Source: Verrucomicrobiales bacterium
GTDB lineage: Bacteria; Verrucomicrobiota; Verrucomicrobiia; Verrucomicrobiales; DEV007
Direction of reading: 5' to 3'
Assembly: GCA_029210205.1 (NCBI GenBank)
Contig: JARGOD010000045.1
Location: forward strand, 1-40,575
DNA: 40,575 bases
A model generated the notes under the pieces. The model did not search any database, was not told the origin of the DNA, and saw only the letters and a list, made by a program, of their open reading frames with translations. A program made the translations under genes and the position numbers. Of the stretch, positions 16,468 through 25,992 are shown one piece after another (positions within the stretch are counted from its first letter, which is position 1; every line of letters begins with the position of its first letter).

Positions 16468-17613
16468 TTAAACCCTTGGGGTGATTCGCTGTCTGCGCAC
16501 GAGAGCACCATTTCCTGCCTCACCTTCATTTCCCTGGCGGTAAATGTTAATGAGTATCCCGACGGCAAGCAGACCAATAACGAGAGAAGAACCACCGTAA
16601 CTGACGAACGGAAGGGTCAATCCGGTGTTTGGAAGAATTGACGTCGCCACCCCTATATTCAGGAATGCCTGGACGCCGATAAAACTCACCAGCCCAACGG
16701 CTACAAGAGATCCGAAACGGTCAGGCGCGTGAAAAGCAATCACGAATCCCGCCACGACGAGCGTGATAAAGGCGAGCACAACAAGAAGCGTGACGATGAG
16801 GCCCATTTCCTCACCGATCATCGGGAAAATGAAATCGGTATGCGCAAAAGGCATGTAGAGCATTTTGAGCCTACCCTCGCCAACGCCGCGACCTGTGACC
16901 CCTCCGGAACCAAGTGCCATCAGGGAAATCCACTGCTGAAAACCGGCTCCGTGACGGTGCGCCTCAAGGTCAAGGAAAGCCATGATTCGCTGCATCCGGT
17001 CAGGAGCGTAGCTCATCATGCCGATAAATCCGACGACACCGGTAACGGCAAGGCCGGTCAGGTACTTCCAATGAGTCCCCGCAATAAACAGGACGAGGAA
17101 AGTGGTTCCTGAAAGTACTACGGTCGTGCCGATGTCGACCTCAAAGAGGATAAGCAAAAGAGGTAGACCGACGATCGCGAGTGGATAAATGAAACCGCGG
17201 AGAAAGTGATTCCCCCCGTCGGGGTGACGCGAGAACCAATAGGCAAGACTGATAACGACCGCAATTTTCCCAAGCTCTGAAGGTTGGATCTGGAATGGAC
17301 GAATCCCAATCCAGCGGCGCTCACCATTGATCTCCATTCCTATATAGGGAACAAAGCAAAGAGCGAGAAGAAAACACACGCCCCCGAAAATGAGCCAGTG
17401 ATTTCGCTTCCAGAATCGGTAATCAGTCGTCGCCGCCCACCAACAAACGCCAAGTCCAACGAGCAGCCAAACTGCCTGCCTTTTCGCTTCTTTGTATCCA
17501 TCCGCCGCATCAGCATGCGCACTGAACAGGCATGTGCTGAACAGCATCACAAATCCTATGATGATGAGGAAAGTTACAGATCCGAGAAGAAGGGGCAGAC
17601 TCTTGCGATGCAT
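16468..17613 (-). CDS. ftsW: SEDS peptidoglycan glycosyltransferase FtsW
   Basis: Polytopic SEDS-family protein (about ten membrane segments) that polymerises lipid II at the division septum together with its partner penicillin-binding protein. Landmarks are GERRWIGIRPFQIQPSELGKIAVV, the EVDIGTTVVL segment, RGVGEGRLKMLYMPFAHTDFIFPMIGEEMG, and the C-terminal NTGLTLPFVSYGGSSLV, all typical of FtsW/RodA; its location in the dcw cluster points to FtsW. I use ATG 17613 (MHRKSLPLLL); TTG 17625 would add four residues. It is the last gene of the cluster: murG, murC and ddl, which often follow, are absent, and the next feature is tRNA-Ala on the other strand. Confidence 0.95.
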   Translation of the reverse strand: MHRKSLPLLLGSVTFLIIIGFVMLFSTCLFSAHADAADGYKEAKRQAVWLLVGLGVCWWAATTDYRFWKRNHWLIFGGVCFLLALCFVPYIGMEINGERRWIGIRPFQIQPSELGKIAVVISLAYWFSRHPDGGNHFLRGFIYPLAIVGLPLLLILFEVDIGTTVVLSGTTFLVLFIAGTHWKYLTGLAVTGVVGFIGMMSYAPDRMQRIMAFLDLEAHRHGAGFQQWISLMALGSGGVTGRGVGEGRLKMLYMPFAHTDFIFPMIGEEMGLIVTLLVVLAFITLVVAGFVIAFHAPDRFGSLVAVGLVSFIGVQAFLNIGVATSILPNTGLTLPFVSYGGSSLVIGLLAVGILINIYRQGNEGEAGNGALVRRQRITPRV

Positions 17614-17661
17614 GAAAGGAAACAAAGAAGTTGAAATAGAAGGCGAAAGGAGCGCTGACGC

Positions 17662-18435
17662 CTATGGGACTCGAAGCTTCTGACCGATCTGAAGAGTTTC
17701 CGGTTTATCGACGCCATTCACCTTCATAAGATCGTGATAAGACACCCCGAGCTTCTGGGCAATCGCCCAGGCTGTATCGCCGGAACGAACCTCGTAAACG
17801 GAGGACTGCCCGGATGCTTCGCTCGTGTCTTGAGTGTTGGCAGCGGGCTTTGGCCGAGCCGTCATCTCCGGGGAAGCCGTCGCTGCCTGAGCTGCAATTT
17901 CCGCAGCAGTCGGGATTTTCAACCAGCGCCCGGGGTAAAGCTCGTTATCTGAAATGATAGAGTTTGCATTCCGAAGCGCGGCTGTATCAACTTTCAACGA
18001 CGAAGCAATTTCGGGAAGGGTGTCTCCTGCTTGCACCTTATACTGATTCTCGTTGGCCTGATCACGACGAAGCGGAGCTGGCGGACGGACCCGGGCTTTG
18101 TCTTCCGCGGGAGCAGCGTTTGCGGGAGCGGCAGCAGCAAGCTCTTTCTTGTCCTGGACCGCTGACTCATAGCTTGGACGAGCTGATGAAATTGTGATCG
18201 CTGTGTTCGCGGATGCCTTGTCGACCATCTTAAAGGCGAGAATTCCACCGAACGCCACGGCATGAAGAAGAAGCACGATCGTGAAAATGCGTGTCAATCG
18301 AATGTCAGGGGTATCGAGATACCACTCGTGTTCCTCAGTGACGTTCGCGGCCAGGCGGGTGCGCGCCTTGGCTTTGCCCATCGCGGTGTAGCGGGGCCCT
18401 TTGGTCGTTCTACGATTTCTTCTTTGATTGCTCAT
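17662..18435 (-). CDS. Membrane-anchored protein with two LysM domains (NlpD-like)
   Basis: Protein of 257 residues with a basic cytoplasmic N-terminus, one membrane segment (about residues 48-70, TRIFTIVLLLHAVAFGGILAF), an Ala/Pro-rich linker and two LysM peptidoglycan-binding domains. These are at about 136-180 (YKVQAGDTLPEIASSL...LKIP) and 214-257 (YEVRSGDTAWAIAQKL...LRVP). ATG 18435 is chosen because residues encoded upstream in the open frame fall inside murD and are arginine-rich nonsense. There is no M23 peptidase domain. Chlamydia carries an nlpD-like LysM gene at the same place, between murD and ftsW, which suggests a conserved role tying septal peptidoglycan to the division machinery. 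Confidence 0.88.
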   Translation of the reverse strand: MSNQRRNRRTTKGPRYTAMGKAKARTRLAANVTEEHEWYLDTPDIRLTRIFTIVLLLHAVAFGGILAFKMVDKASANTAITISSARPSYESAVQDKKELAAAAPANAAPAEDKARVRPPAPLRRDQANENQYKVQAGDTLPEIASSLKVDTAALRNANSIISDNELYPGRWLKIPTAAEIAAQAATASPEMTARPKPAANTQDTSEASGQSSVYEVRSGDTAWAIAQKLGVSYHDLMKVNGVDKPETLQIGQKLRVP

Positions 18436-18461
18436 CCTTGTTGTTGGTTGTTGTTGATCCG

Positions 18462-19784
18462 TTAGGCTATCATCCGGTCGGTGACGGCTTTGCGAAAGGC
18501 CTCGCCCCGCTCCTCGTAGCCTCGAAACATGTCGAAGCTTGAAGTGCCGGGTGAAAAGAGAACGACTTCGCCTGCCTCGGCGAGATCGATGGATTTGGCC
18601 ACCGCTTCTTCGACGCTGACAGCGGTGGTGCAGTTGGTGACAGCAGACCAATCCCTCGAAATTTTTTCAGCAACTTCTCCAATGCAAATCGCCTCCCTGA
18701 CACGAACCGAGACCAGTTCATTTAAAGATAAAAAGTCGAGCCCCTTCTCTTTGCCACCGACGATAAGAACAACCGGCTTCTCTTCTCCGGCGAGGGCACT
18801 CTCCAAAGAGTGCAGATTCGTCGATTTTGAGTCATTAATAAATGTGACTCCGCCAATCGTGGTGATCTTCTCACAACGATGTGCAGGGGCCTCGAACTCG
18901 TGAATGCTCTCGCGAACCAACTCCCACGAAAGTCCAAGCTGGTCGGCAACAGCGAGCGCCACCATGACATTCTCCGCATTGTGCTTCCCGTGAAGATTAC
19001 CTGAATGAAAATCAAAGGTCCGGCCTGAAGCGCGATCAACGATCTTACCGGACTCAAAACCTAACTCAGCCTCAGTCGTGAAAGCACTGAATGTCGATTG
19101 CAGGGGAAAGTCGAATCCCTCTTCAAATTTTGAGACGACAAGGGTTTGGTAATTCACTCGCTCGAAGAGCCGAAGTTTTGCAGCCCGATAGTCTTGCAAT
19201 GTCTGGTAGCGGTCCATGTGGTCCGGCGCAAAATTCATCCAAACGGAAATGCAGGGAGCAAAGTCCACAACCGTCTCCAATTGGAAGGAGCTGACCTCAA
19301 GAACAACCCAATCGAGCGACTCGCCTTCGACCACCACCTCGCTGTAAGCCTTTCCAATGTTCCCTGCGGCAACGCTCTTCAGACCGACACCGCGAAGCAT
19401 GGAATCGATGAGCGACGTTGTCGTCGTTTTCCCATTGGTCCCGGTGATCGCGATGACCGGAACATCGCTGAGACGATTTGCGAATTCGATCTCACCGATC
19501 AACTCTCCTGCAGCGAGTTCAAAAGCCTTCCCGATTGGCGTCCCCGCATCGATCCCTGGACTGATGACGGCAACATCGAACTTCTCCGCAGGTGACAATG
19601 CCGCTTCACCGCAGGTAAGAGTGACACCCTTCGCGGCAAACTTCTCGACCGCAGGAAGAAGTTTCTTAGGATCACCACTGTCAAAGGCAGCGACCGAAGC
19701 ACCACAGTGCAACGCCAGCGAAGCAGCGGCAAGACCACTACCTCCCGCACCTAACACGGCAATACTTTTTCCTGCTAACCTCAT
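18462..19784 (-). CDS. murD: UDP-N-acetylmuramoyl-L-alanine:D-glutamate ligase
   Basis: Cytoplasmic Mur ligase adding D-glutamate to UDP-MurNAc-L-Ala. An N-terminal Rossmann-like UDP-binding domain (VLGAGGSGLAAA) is followed by the ATP loop ITGTNGKTTTT (GTNGKT at residues 115-120), the VLEVSSFQLE motif, the LHGKHNAENV motif and the C-terminal domain with FINDSKSTN and LFSPGTSSFDMF. Its 440 residues are typical. The start lies two bases after the mraY stop and the stop is 26 bases before the LysM gene, so it is embedded in the operon. Confidence 0.97.
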   Translation of the reverse strand: MRLAGKSIAVLGAGGSGLAAASLALHCGASVAAFDSGDPKKLLPAVEKFAAKGVTLTCGEAALSPAEKFDVAVISPGIDAGTPIGKAFELAAGELIGEIEFANRLSDVPVIAITGTNGKTTTTSLIDSMLRGVGLKSVAAGNIGKAYSEVVVEGESLDWVVLEVSSFQLETVVDFAPCISVWMNFAPDHMDRYQTLQDYRAAKLRLFERVNYQTLVVSKFEEGFDFPLQSTFSAFTTEAELGFESGKIVDRASGRTFDFHSGNLHGKHNAENVMVALAVADQLGLSWELVRESIHEFEAPAHRCEKITTIGGVTFINDSKSTNLHSLESALAGEEKPVVLIVGGKEKGLDFLSLNELVSVRVREAICIGEVAEKISRDWSAVTNCTTAVSVEEAVAKSIDLAEAGEVVLFSPGTSSFDMFRGYEERGEAFRKAVTDRMIA

Positions 19785-19786
19785 CT

Positions 19787-20899
19787 CTATCGAAGTTTAA
19801 GTGTCATCAATCCGATCATCGCGGCGATGATCGAGATTATCCAAAAACGGTTAATCACCTTACTTTCCTCCCACCCCATCAATTCGAAATGATGGTGAAT
19901 CGGGGACATCTTGAAAATCCGCTTTCCGGTCAGCTTGAAGCTGGCAACTTGTAGAATCACGGACACTGCCTCCATCACGAAAACAAAGCCCACAATGATC
20001 AGAAGCAGTTCCTGCTTGCAGCAAATTGCGACCATGCCAAGCATGCCACCGATCGCGAGTGAACCGGTATCACCCATAAACACTTTTGCCGGGTAGCAGT
20101 TAAACCAGAGGAAACCAAGCCCCGCGCCAACAAGGGCAGCACAAAATATTGCCACTTCGCCGGCATACTTATTGTAAGGAACGAAGAGATACTCCTCCGC
20201 AACAATCTGATGACCGGCAACGTAGGTAAAGATTGCATACGCAAGGGCCGTTGTAATCGTGCAACCCGTCGCGAGTCCGTCGAGACCATCAGTGAGGTTG
20301 ACTGCATTGGAACAACCGACAATAACCAACGGTAAAAGGAGGAATGTCAGGATCCCCATGTCTTCGATGATAGGATATTTCAGCGAAGGAAGGTAAAGCT
20401 GCCGGATGTAGTCTCCGGTCTCAGGGTGTTGGTAGAGGTAGCCCACGGCGACGAATGAAACAACAAACTGCACGAGCAGCTTTACCTTACCCCTGACACC
20501 AACAGAATTCTTCTTTGCCACCTTGAGGTAGTCATCAACAAAACCCAAGGCGCCGGTCGTGAGAGTGACAAAGACAAGCGTCTGAATGAAGGGATTAGAA
20601 ATCCGGGCCCAGAGTAGCGTGGCGATAAGAACTGTCCCTACGATGAGGATACCACCCATCGTGGGAGTGCCTGATTTCCCACCGTGAAGTTCGGCCAGTT
20701 GATGCACTTCTTCTTTGGTCCGAATTGGCTGCCCTAACTTCAAGGAAATGAGTTTGAGAATCACCTTGTTCCCGAGAAGCACGCAGAGAAGGAAAGCCGT
20801 TAGGCAGGCACCCGCAGCGCGAAAAGTCTGATACTGAAACACGTTCAGAATCTCCAGTGCATCCGCCGAGTCCTTTAGTTGATGTAAAAAGTATAACAT
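19787..20899 (-). CDS. mraY: Phospho-N-acetylmuramoyl-pentapeptide transferase
   Basis: Integral membrane enzyme that transfers phospho-MurNAc-pentapeptide to undecaprenyl phosphate to make lipid I. There are about ten hydrophobic segments. The Mg-binding motif FVDDYLKVAKK has Asp122/Asp123; NAVNLTDGLDGLA and the terminal PIHHHFELMGW loop are diagnostic. The 370 residues are normal. The start is ATG 20899, 12 bases after the murF stop, without a visible Shine-Dalgarno. Confidence 0.97.
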   Translation of the reverse strand: MLYFLHQLKDSADALEILNVFQYQTFRAAGACLTAFLLCVLLGNKVILKLISLKLGQPIRTKEEVHQLAELHGGKSGTPTMGGILIVGTVLIATLLWARISNPFIQTLVFVTLTTGALGFVDDYLKVAKKNSVGVRGKVKLLVQFVVSFVAVGYLYQHPETGDYIRQLYLPSLKYPIIEDMGILTFLLLPLVIVGCSNAVNLTDGLDGLATGCTITTALAYAIFTYVAGHQIVAEEYLFVPYNKYAGEVAIFCAALVGAGLGFLWFNCYPAKVFMGDTGSLAIGGMLGMVAICCKQELLLIIVGFVFVMEAVSVILQVASFKLTGKRIFKMSPIHHHFELMGWEESKVINRFWIISIIAAMIGLMTLKLR

Positions 20900-20911
20900 G
20901 ACAAAAAATCT

Positions 20912-22279
20912 TTACTGCAGCCCCTCAATCACTTTTTCCATGGTCGCGCCTCGGCTCCCCTTTACGAGAACGAGGTCTTCTGAGCTTAGCTCGCCTAGCA
21001 AATACTCAGCAGCCTCTTCATGTGACGGGAAATTCAAATTCACGGGAACCTCTTCAGCGCGTGTATTTATTCGGGAGGCCTTCTCACCAACGGTGATAAG
21101 AACATCGACCCCGAGATCAGCAGCTCTTTTACCGAGCTCGAGATGAGCTTCTTTCTCGATGGAGCCGAGCTCCCCCATGTATCCTAAGACAGCGACCCGA
21201 CGCCCCTTAACCGATGCTTCCTGCAGCGTGAGAAGCGCAGCTTTCATTGAGTCCGGATTGGCGTTGTAGGAATCGTCGAGAATCGAATAGTCTCCGACCC
21301 TCTTCTCTTCGAGCCGTCCGCCGGTTAGTCTCACAGCGGATAGCCCTTCGGCGATTTGAGCAGGAGTAAGGCCCTCCTTCAATCCGACCGCAGCCGCGAG
21401 AAGCGCATTCGAAACCATGTGCCGCCCTCTCACTGGAAGAGTGATCGGTGTTGTCTCTGCAAATTCAGAAACAAGATCGAAATGAACTTTCCCAAAATCA
21501 TCAACACCTAGTGAGCTCGCCCGAACGTCTCCACGCTCAAATCCGACCGAGATCATTTCACCGCGAACACGCTCTGACACGAATCCAAAAAAGTCATCCT
21601 CGCAAGGCATCACGCAGTAGCCGTCAGGACCAACCGAGAGAGGCAACTGAGACTTTTCCTCTGCGATTGCCGCCCTTGTTCCCATATTCTCGATATGGGC
21701 CGTGCCAATATTCGTGACTACCGCTACATCCGGGCGCGCCATCTCCGTCAGCACCTCGATTTCTCCGGGGTGATTCATCCCCATCTCCCAAACACCATAT
21801 CGATGGGAGCTGTCGCTGGAAAGTATCGTAAGAGGAACCCCAATGTGATTATTGAGATTACCTTTCGTCTTGTTGACCGAAAAGGCGGAGGAGAGAACAC
21901 CGTCTAGAAAGTCTTTTGTTGAAGTCTTTCCATTGCTCCCGGTGAGACCAACGACACGTATTCCGGAGAGCGAATTTCGATATCCTCTCGCCAGATTCTG
22001 CAATCCTGCAAGGGTGTCTTTGACGTGAATGATCGCACCCGAGAACGACTCGCTCGCTTCCGTCAATGAACTAACAAAAATTCCTGCAGCGCCCCGGTCA
22101 TTCACCTGTGGGATAAAGTCATGCGCATCGAAACGTTCTCCTTTGAGAGCCACAAAAACTCCCTTTCCGTCAACTGATCTGCTGTCAGTGGAGACTGAAG
22201 AAACCACCGCATTCGGAACTCCCTGTATCAGGGCGCCACCCGACCAGTCCGCTATTTGTTTCAAGGAGATTGCATTCAT
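20912..22279 (-). CDS. murF: UDP-N-acetylmuramoyl-tripeptide:D-Ala-D-Ala ligase
   Basis: Mur ligase adding D-alanyl-D-alanine to complete the pentapeptide precursor. The ATP loop is LTGSNGKTSTKD (GSNGKT at residues 114-119), followed by KTKGNLNNHIGVPLTIL, MGMNHPGEI, NIGTAHIENMG and the C-terminal ILDDSYNANPDSMKAAL motif, all MurF-specific. Its 455 residues are typical. The ATG overlaps the murE stop in ATGA, and it has the clearest ribosome site in the window. Confidence 0.97.
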   Translation of the reverse strand: MNAISLKQIADWSGGALIQGVPNAVVSSVSTDSRSVDGKGVFVALKGERFDAHDFIPQVNDRGAAGIFVSSLTEASESFSGAIIHVKDTLAGLQNLARGYRNSLSGIRVVGLTGSNGKTSTKDFLDGVLSSAFSVNKTKGNLNNHIGVPLTILSSDSSHRYGVWEMGMNHPGEIEVLTEMARPDVAVVTNIGTAHIENMGTRAAIAEEKSQLPLSVGPDGYCVMPCEDDFFGFVSERVRGEMISVGFERGDVRASSLGVDDFGKVHFDLVSEFAETTPITLPVRGRHMVSNALLAAAVGLKEGLTPAQIAEGLSAVRLTGGRLEEKRVGDYSILDDSYNANPDSMKAALLTLQEASVKGRRVAVLGYMGELGSIEKEAHLELGKRAADLGVDVLITVGEKASRINTRAEEVPVNLNFPSHEEAAEYLLGELSSEDLVLVKGSRGATMEKVIEGLQ

Positions 22280-23763
22280 TGCCCTCCCCTTTCTGCTTTC
22301 CGGTTTATTCGGCTTGCCGCAACGCTGCGGTCATCAAAGTCATAGCGCACCCCATTGATTTCCTGGTAAGTTTCATGGCCCTTCCCGGCTATCAAAACGA
22401 TGTCACGCTCCCCCGCCATGTCGATCGCCCGGGTGATTGCCTGCGCCCGGTCGAGAACCACCTCGTGATTCTGCTCACGAAAACCTTTTCTAGCATCCTC
22501 GACAATGAGCTCAGGATCTTCGGTTCGTGGATTATCGGAAGTCAGGATACAATAGTCTCCACCTTGTTCGGCGGCCTGAGCCATGAGAGGGCGCTTGAGC
22601 ACATCCCGGTCCCCGCCACATCCAAAAACAGTGATGATTCTGTTAGGCTGTAAGCCCTGAAGGGTGTCGAGAACACTTACCAGTGCATCAGGAGTATGCG
22701 CGTAATCAACAAAGACACGATAGTTAATCTGACGATTACCAACTGCCTCAAGCCGACCCGGCACCTGCGGAGCATTCGCCATCGATGCAACGATTTCTCT
22801 GAGATTCAGTCCAATCGCATAACCGGATGCAATCGCAGCCAGCGCGTTGTAGACATTAAACGATCCGATCAGTGGAATCCGAACGAGAAAGCTTCGCTCT
22901 CTGAAGGACAACTTAAATTGAGTGCCGTCGAAGTCCGAACGAAGATCCGACGCTTGAAAGTCCGCACCGGCTCCACGTCCAAAGCTAAACTTTTTAATCC
23001 TCTCGAGAGGCTCTTTGATGAGTCGCTCTCCGTAGGGATCATCAGTGTTAATCAGCGCAACTCCCTTCTTCGCAGACTGAGCATCCATCTGCTCGAAGAG
23101 GCGCCGCTTAGCAGCATAATAGTTGTCCATCGTGCCGTGAAAATCGAGATGGTCCTGAGTCAAATTTGTGAACACAGCGACATCAAACTCGACCCCCTTA
23201 GCTCGTCCCTGCGACAAGCCATGCGAGGAAACCTCCATCGCAACACCTCGACAGTCATTCTCGACCATCTCCCCAAGGAGACGCTGCAAATCAGGTGACT
23301 CGGGCGTGGTGTGAGGTGACGCCGCAAGCGCTCCGCCAGTTGAATAGTGGATCGTACCAATCAGTCCGGCACGCCGCAAGATCACTTCGAAGAGGTGATG
23401 AATGAGAAATGTAGTCGTCGTTTTACCGTTTGTTCCGGTGACCCCTACAACAGGAAACCGTAGACTCGGATCTCCCTCGAAATGTGCCGCAGCAAATCCC
23501 ATCGCATCCCGCGCGTTTCCCACCTGCAACCAGGTCGCCGGAAACTCAGCCGGATTGGGACGCTCGGAAACGATTGCCACAGCACCGTTCTCGATCGCCT
23601 GCCCAAGATAGTCATGACCGTCAGCGCCCAGCCCTTCAAGAGCAAAGAAGACGCCGCCCGCAACAACTTTGCGCGAGTCGTAAAAGACACCACTCACCTC
23701 CACCGCGGTGGACCCTGAAACGGACTTCACGTGTATCCCATCAATAATATCTTCCAGCTTCAT
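22276..23763 (-). CDS. murE: UDP-MurNAc-tripeptide ligase, meso-diaminopimelate type
   Basis: Mur ligase adding the third stem-peptide residue. The ATP loop is GTNGKTTTT (residues 110-118); TNLTQDHLDFHG, GSFNVYNALAA and FVDYAHTPDAL follow. The specificity motif DNPR is at 410-413 (TSDNPRTEDP), which in characterised MurE enzymes selects meso-diaminopimelate rather than lysine. This predicts Gram-negative-type peptidoglycan. Its 495 residues are typical. It starts 9 bases after the ftsI stop. Confidence 0.97.
   Translation of the reverse strand: MKLEDIIDGIHVKSVSGSTAVEVSGVFYDSRKVVAGGVFFALEGLGADGHDYLGQAIENGAVAIVSERPNPAEFPATWLQVGNARDAMGFAAAHFEGDPSLRFPVVGVTGTNGKTTTTFLIHHLFEVILRRAGLIGTIHYSTGGALAASPHTTPESPDLQRLLGEMVENDCRGVAMEVSSHGLSQGRAKGVEFDVAVFTNLTQDHLDFHGTMDNYYAAKRRLFEQMDAQSAKKGVALINTDDPYGERLIKEPLERIKKFSFGRGAGADFQASDLRSDFDGTQFKLSFRERSFLVRIPLIGSFNVYNALAAIASGYAIGLNLREIVASMANAPQVPGRLEAVGNRQINYRVFVDYAHTPDALVSVLDTLQGLQPNRIITVFGCGGDRDVLKRPLMAQAAEQGGDYCILTSDNPRTEDPELIVEDARKGFREQNHEVVLDRAQAITRAIDMAGERDIVLIAGKGHETYQEINGVRYDFDDRSVAASRINRKAERGGQ
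22282..22291 (-). promoter_or_regulatory. Strong Shine-Dalgarno of murF
   Basis: On the minus strand AAGGGGAGGG ends two bases before the murF ATG, inside the murE 3' end. It is the one obvious purine-rich ribosome site among the dcw starts and fixes the murF start. Confidence 0.7.
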
Positions 23764-23772
23764 TCGCCTGCC

Positions 23773-25659
23773 TTACTCTTCACCTTCCGAATGTTCAACT
23801 ACTGCTAGACCTTCTTCGATCGCCGGGACCAACTCCTCAGGACGATCAGGTGCGATTCCCAAAATTTTGACAGCATCTTCAGCAACCCTTTTAAAAAACG
23901 GGGCAGCAACGGATCCGCCGTAAACCTCTCGCCCTTCGAGGCGGGGATCATCAATAACGATTAAGCCGACCAACTCGGGGTTTTCAGACGGCAGAAACCC
24001 CATGAACGACGCAATATAACGCCCGGACACATAGCCTACATTTTCAACATGCTTTCTTGCTGTCCCTGTTTTTCCGGCGACGGAGTAACCCGCGATGGCG
24101 GCATTGGTGCCCGTTCCACCTTCCCCAATTGCACTGACCATGCACCTGCGTACTTGCTCAGCCGCTCGCTGACTGATAATTCGACGTGCGGGAGCACCAA
24201 GGCCCCCAACCATTTCAGCGTTGCGATGATTACTCTTAAGCCCTTTCAGAATCGTAGGAGGCTTTAGAATTCCTCCATTCGCGATCACACTGCAAGCAGT
24301 TGCCATCTGAAGCGGAGTCACTGCGACCTCGTAGCCCATGACCTGGCTTGAAAAAGATGTCGCGGTCCATTTCGATACCGGAAAGATTCTTCCATCACTT
24401 TCCGCGTTCAACTCGATGCCGGTCTTTTTCCCGAATCCAAATTCGTGCATGTAGTGATGAAAAACATTTTTATTGAGCGGACGCGCAACGAGATAGGCTC
24501 CGATGTTTGACGATTTCGCGAATGCCATCTCAGCAGTCAGTCGCCCGTAGTCATGGTGATCTTTCAGAACAAAGCCTTCACGATCGTAGTTCCCCATATG
24601 GCAATCGACCTCCATCGACGGAGTTGCAAGCTTGCGATCAAATGCGCCTCCGTAGCCAACGATCTTGAAAGTTGATCCGGGCTGGTAGAGGTCAGTGATC
24701 GCGATGTTCCGACGAATGGGATCCATTCCGCGAATTCCTTCGCGGGTTGCGAGATCAAAGTGGGGACGACTTGCCATTGCAAGAACTTCGCCACTTCGGG
24801 GATCCATCCAAATTGCAGTCACCTTCTCGGGGCGATACTCATCGATCACGGCATCAAGTTCGCGCTCGAGCACTGACTGGAGAGCCATATCAATCGTCAG
24901 ATAAACATCCCTGCCTGCCTGAGGATCAACTTGAAGTCCGCGGTAGGCATGAATTTCGCGGCGGCGGCTGTCCCGCTCACAGTAGCGGTATCCCGGCTTC
25001 CCTGTCATCTCAGAGTCAAAAGTCTTCTCAACTCCGGAAGCACCAATTCCGTCCGCACCAACAAAACCAATCACCTGCGTAAGAGACAACGGACTCGGAT
25101 AGTAGCGTCGCTGTCCACGCTGAAGGTAAATACCGGCAAGCGCCCTCTCATCGATCAATTCCTCTAATTGTCCGGCAAAATCATCCTCGATCCCCTTAGC
25201 AAGCACAAGTGGCCCAACTTTCTTTTCGCGGAGTTTTCGAGCCAACTCTTGCTTCGGTTCACGCAGAACGACAGACAAACACTCTGCAACGTACTCGCGA
25301 TAGCGACTTTGAATTTCCTGAGGCAGATACTTTTTCCGAATCTCATACGAACTTATACCTTCGGAACGAGAGAGCCCGATCGAAGCAAGCCCCTGGTCGC
25401 GCAAATGTTGACTATCGACGACGAGCGAAAACACGGTCTGGTTTCGCGCAAGCAATTCACCGGACCGATCGAAAATACGACCACGATCAGAAGGAAGCTC
25501 CTCCCTGTATTCATAGTGGGCACGAGCTTTAGCTGAAAGCTTTTCGCCCTGAAGAAGTTCAATATAGAAAAGACGACCACTGAGGAGAGAAAGAGTGAGA
25601 ACGAGGATACCACACCCCACTACCAATCGAGTCTTCAGTCTGGAATTTAACACTAACAT
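23773..25659 (-). CDS. ftsI: Division-specific penicillin-binding protein (transpeptidase) FtsI/PBP3
   Basis: Class B penicillin-binding protein cross-linking septal peptidoglycan. A single N-terminal membrane anchor (about residues 11-34) is followed by the dimerisation/pedestal domain (RGRIFDRSGELLARN, about 59-73) and the transpeptidase. The catalytic motifs are Ser329-Thr-Phe-Lys332 (QPGSTFKIV), Ser383-Ser-Asn385 and Lys530-Thr-Gly (AGKTGTARK). Its 628 residues are within range and there is no C-terminal PASTA domain. The ATG overlaps the ftsL stop by one base (TAATG). Confidence 0.95.
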   Translation of the reverse strand: MLVLNSRLKTRLVVGCGILVLTLSLLSGRLFYIELLQGEKLSAKARAHYEYREELPSDRGRIFDRSGELLARNQTVFSLVVDSQHLRDQGLASIGLSRSEGISSYEIRKKYLPQEIQSRYREYVAECLSVVLREPKQELARKLREKKVGPLVLAKGIEDDFAGQLEELIDERALAGIYLQRGQRRYYPSPLSLTQVIGFVGADGIGASGVEKTFDSEMTGKPGYRYCERDSRRREIHAYRGLQVDPQAGRDVYLTIDMALQSVLERELDAVIDEYRPEKVTAIWMDPRSGEVLAMASRPHFDLATREGIRGMDPIRRNIAITDLYQPGSTFKIVGYGGAFDRKLATPSMEVDCHMGNYDREGFVLKDHHDYGRLTAEMAFAKSSNIGAYLVARPLNKNVFHHYMHEFGFGKKTGIELNAESDGRIFPVSKWTATSFSSQVMGYEVAVTPLQMATACSVIANGGILKPPTILKGLKSNHRNAEMVGGLGAPARRIISQRAAEQVRRCMVSAIGEGGTGTNAAIAGYSVAGKTGTARKHVENVGYVSGRYIASFMGFLPSENPELVGLIVIDDPRLEGREVYGGSVAAPFFKRVAEDAVKILGIAPDRPEELVPAIEEGLAVVEHSEGEE

Positions 25660-25985
25660 TAATCGAGGCCGTCTATTGTTTCAGGAACCACTTCAATCAC
25701 TTTTGAACCGTCAATCGCCGCCAAATCGCTCTGAACCCACCGCAAACGCCTTGAAAGCTCTTGCCGGTCACGAACTCCGGCAATTCGAAGCTCCCACATT
25801 TCAATTTCCTGGCTCAGTTCAACAATACTGTCTTCAAGATTCCGAATTTCATGCCCGCGAATGACATGCTCGTTTCGAACCATGACAAACCCAACCCCCG
25901 TGGCAAGGAGAAGAACACCGCCAAGGAAAAAGCGGCAGAGAGTCAGCCCCCCGATGCGATTACGATATCGATTCTTCTTTTCCAT
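25659..25985 (-). CDS. ftsL: FtsL-like division protein
   Basis: Protein of 108 residues with a short basic cytoplasmic tail (MEKKNRYRNRIGG), one membrane segment (about 15-38) and a periplasmic coiled coil (about 45-95; heptad-like EIRNLEDSIVELSQEIEMWELRI). FtsL proteins are poorly conserved, so the call rests on topology and position between rsmH and ftsI. ATG 25985, seven bases after the rsmH stop, is chosen; the open frame continues upstream inside rsmH without meaning. Confidence 0.85.
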   Translation of the reverse strand: MEKKNRYRNRIGGLTLCRFFLGGVLLLATGVGFVMVRNEHVIRGHEIRNLEDSIVELSQEIEMWELRIAGVRDRQELSRRLRWVQSDLAAIDGSKVIEVVPETIDGLD

Positions 25986-25992
25986 GAACCAG

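Noticed and set aside
17662..18651. Longer start for the LysM protein at 18651
   Set aside because: The extra 72 residues overlap murD coding sequence, are arginine- and histidine-rich and show no LysM or membrane-protein character; ATG 18435 fits better.
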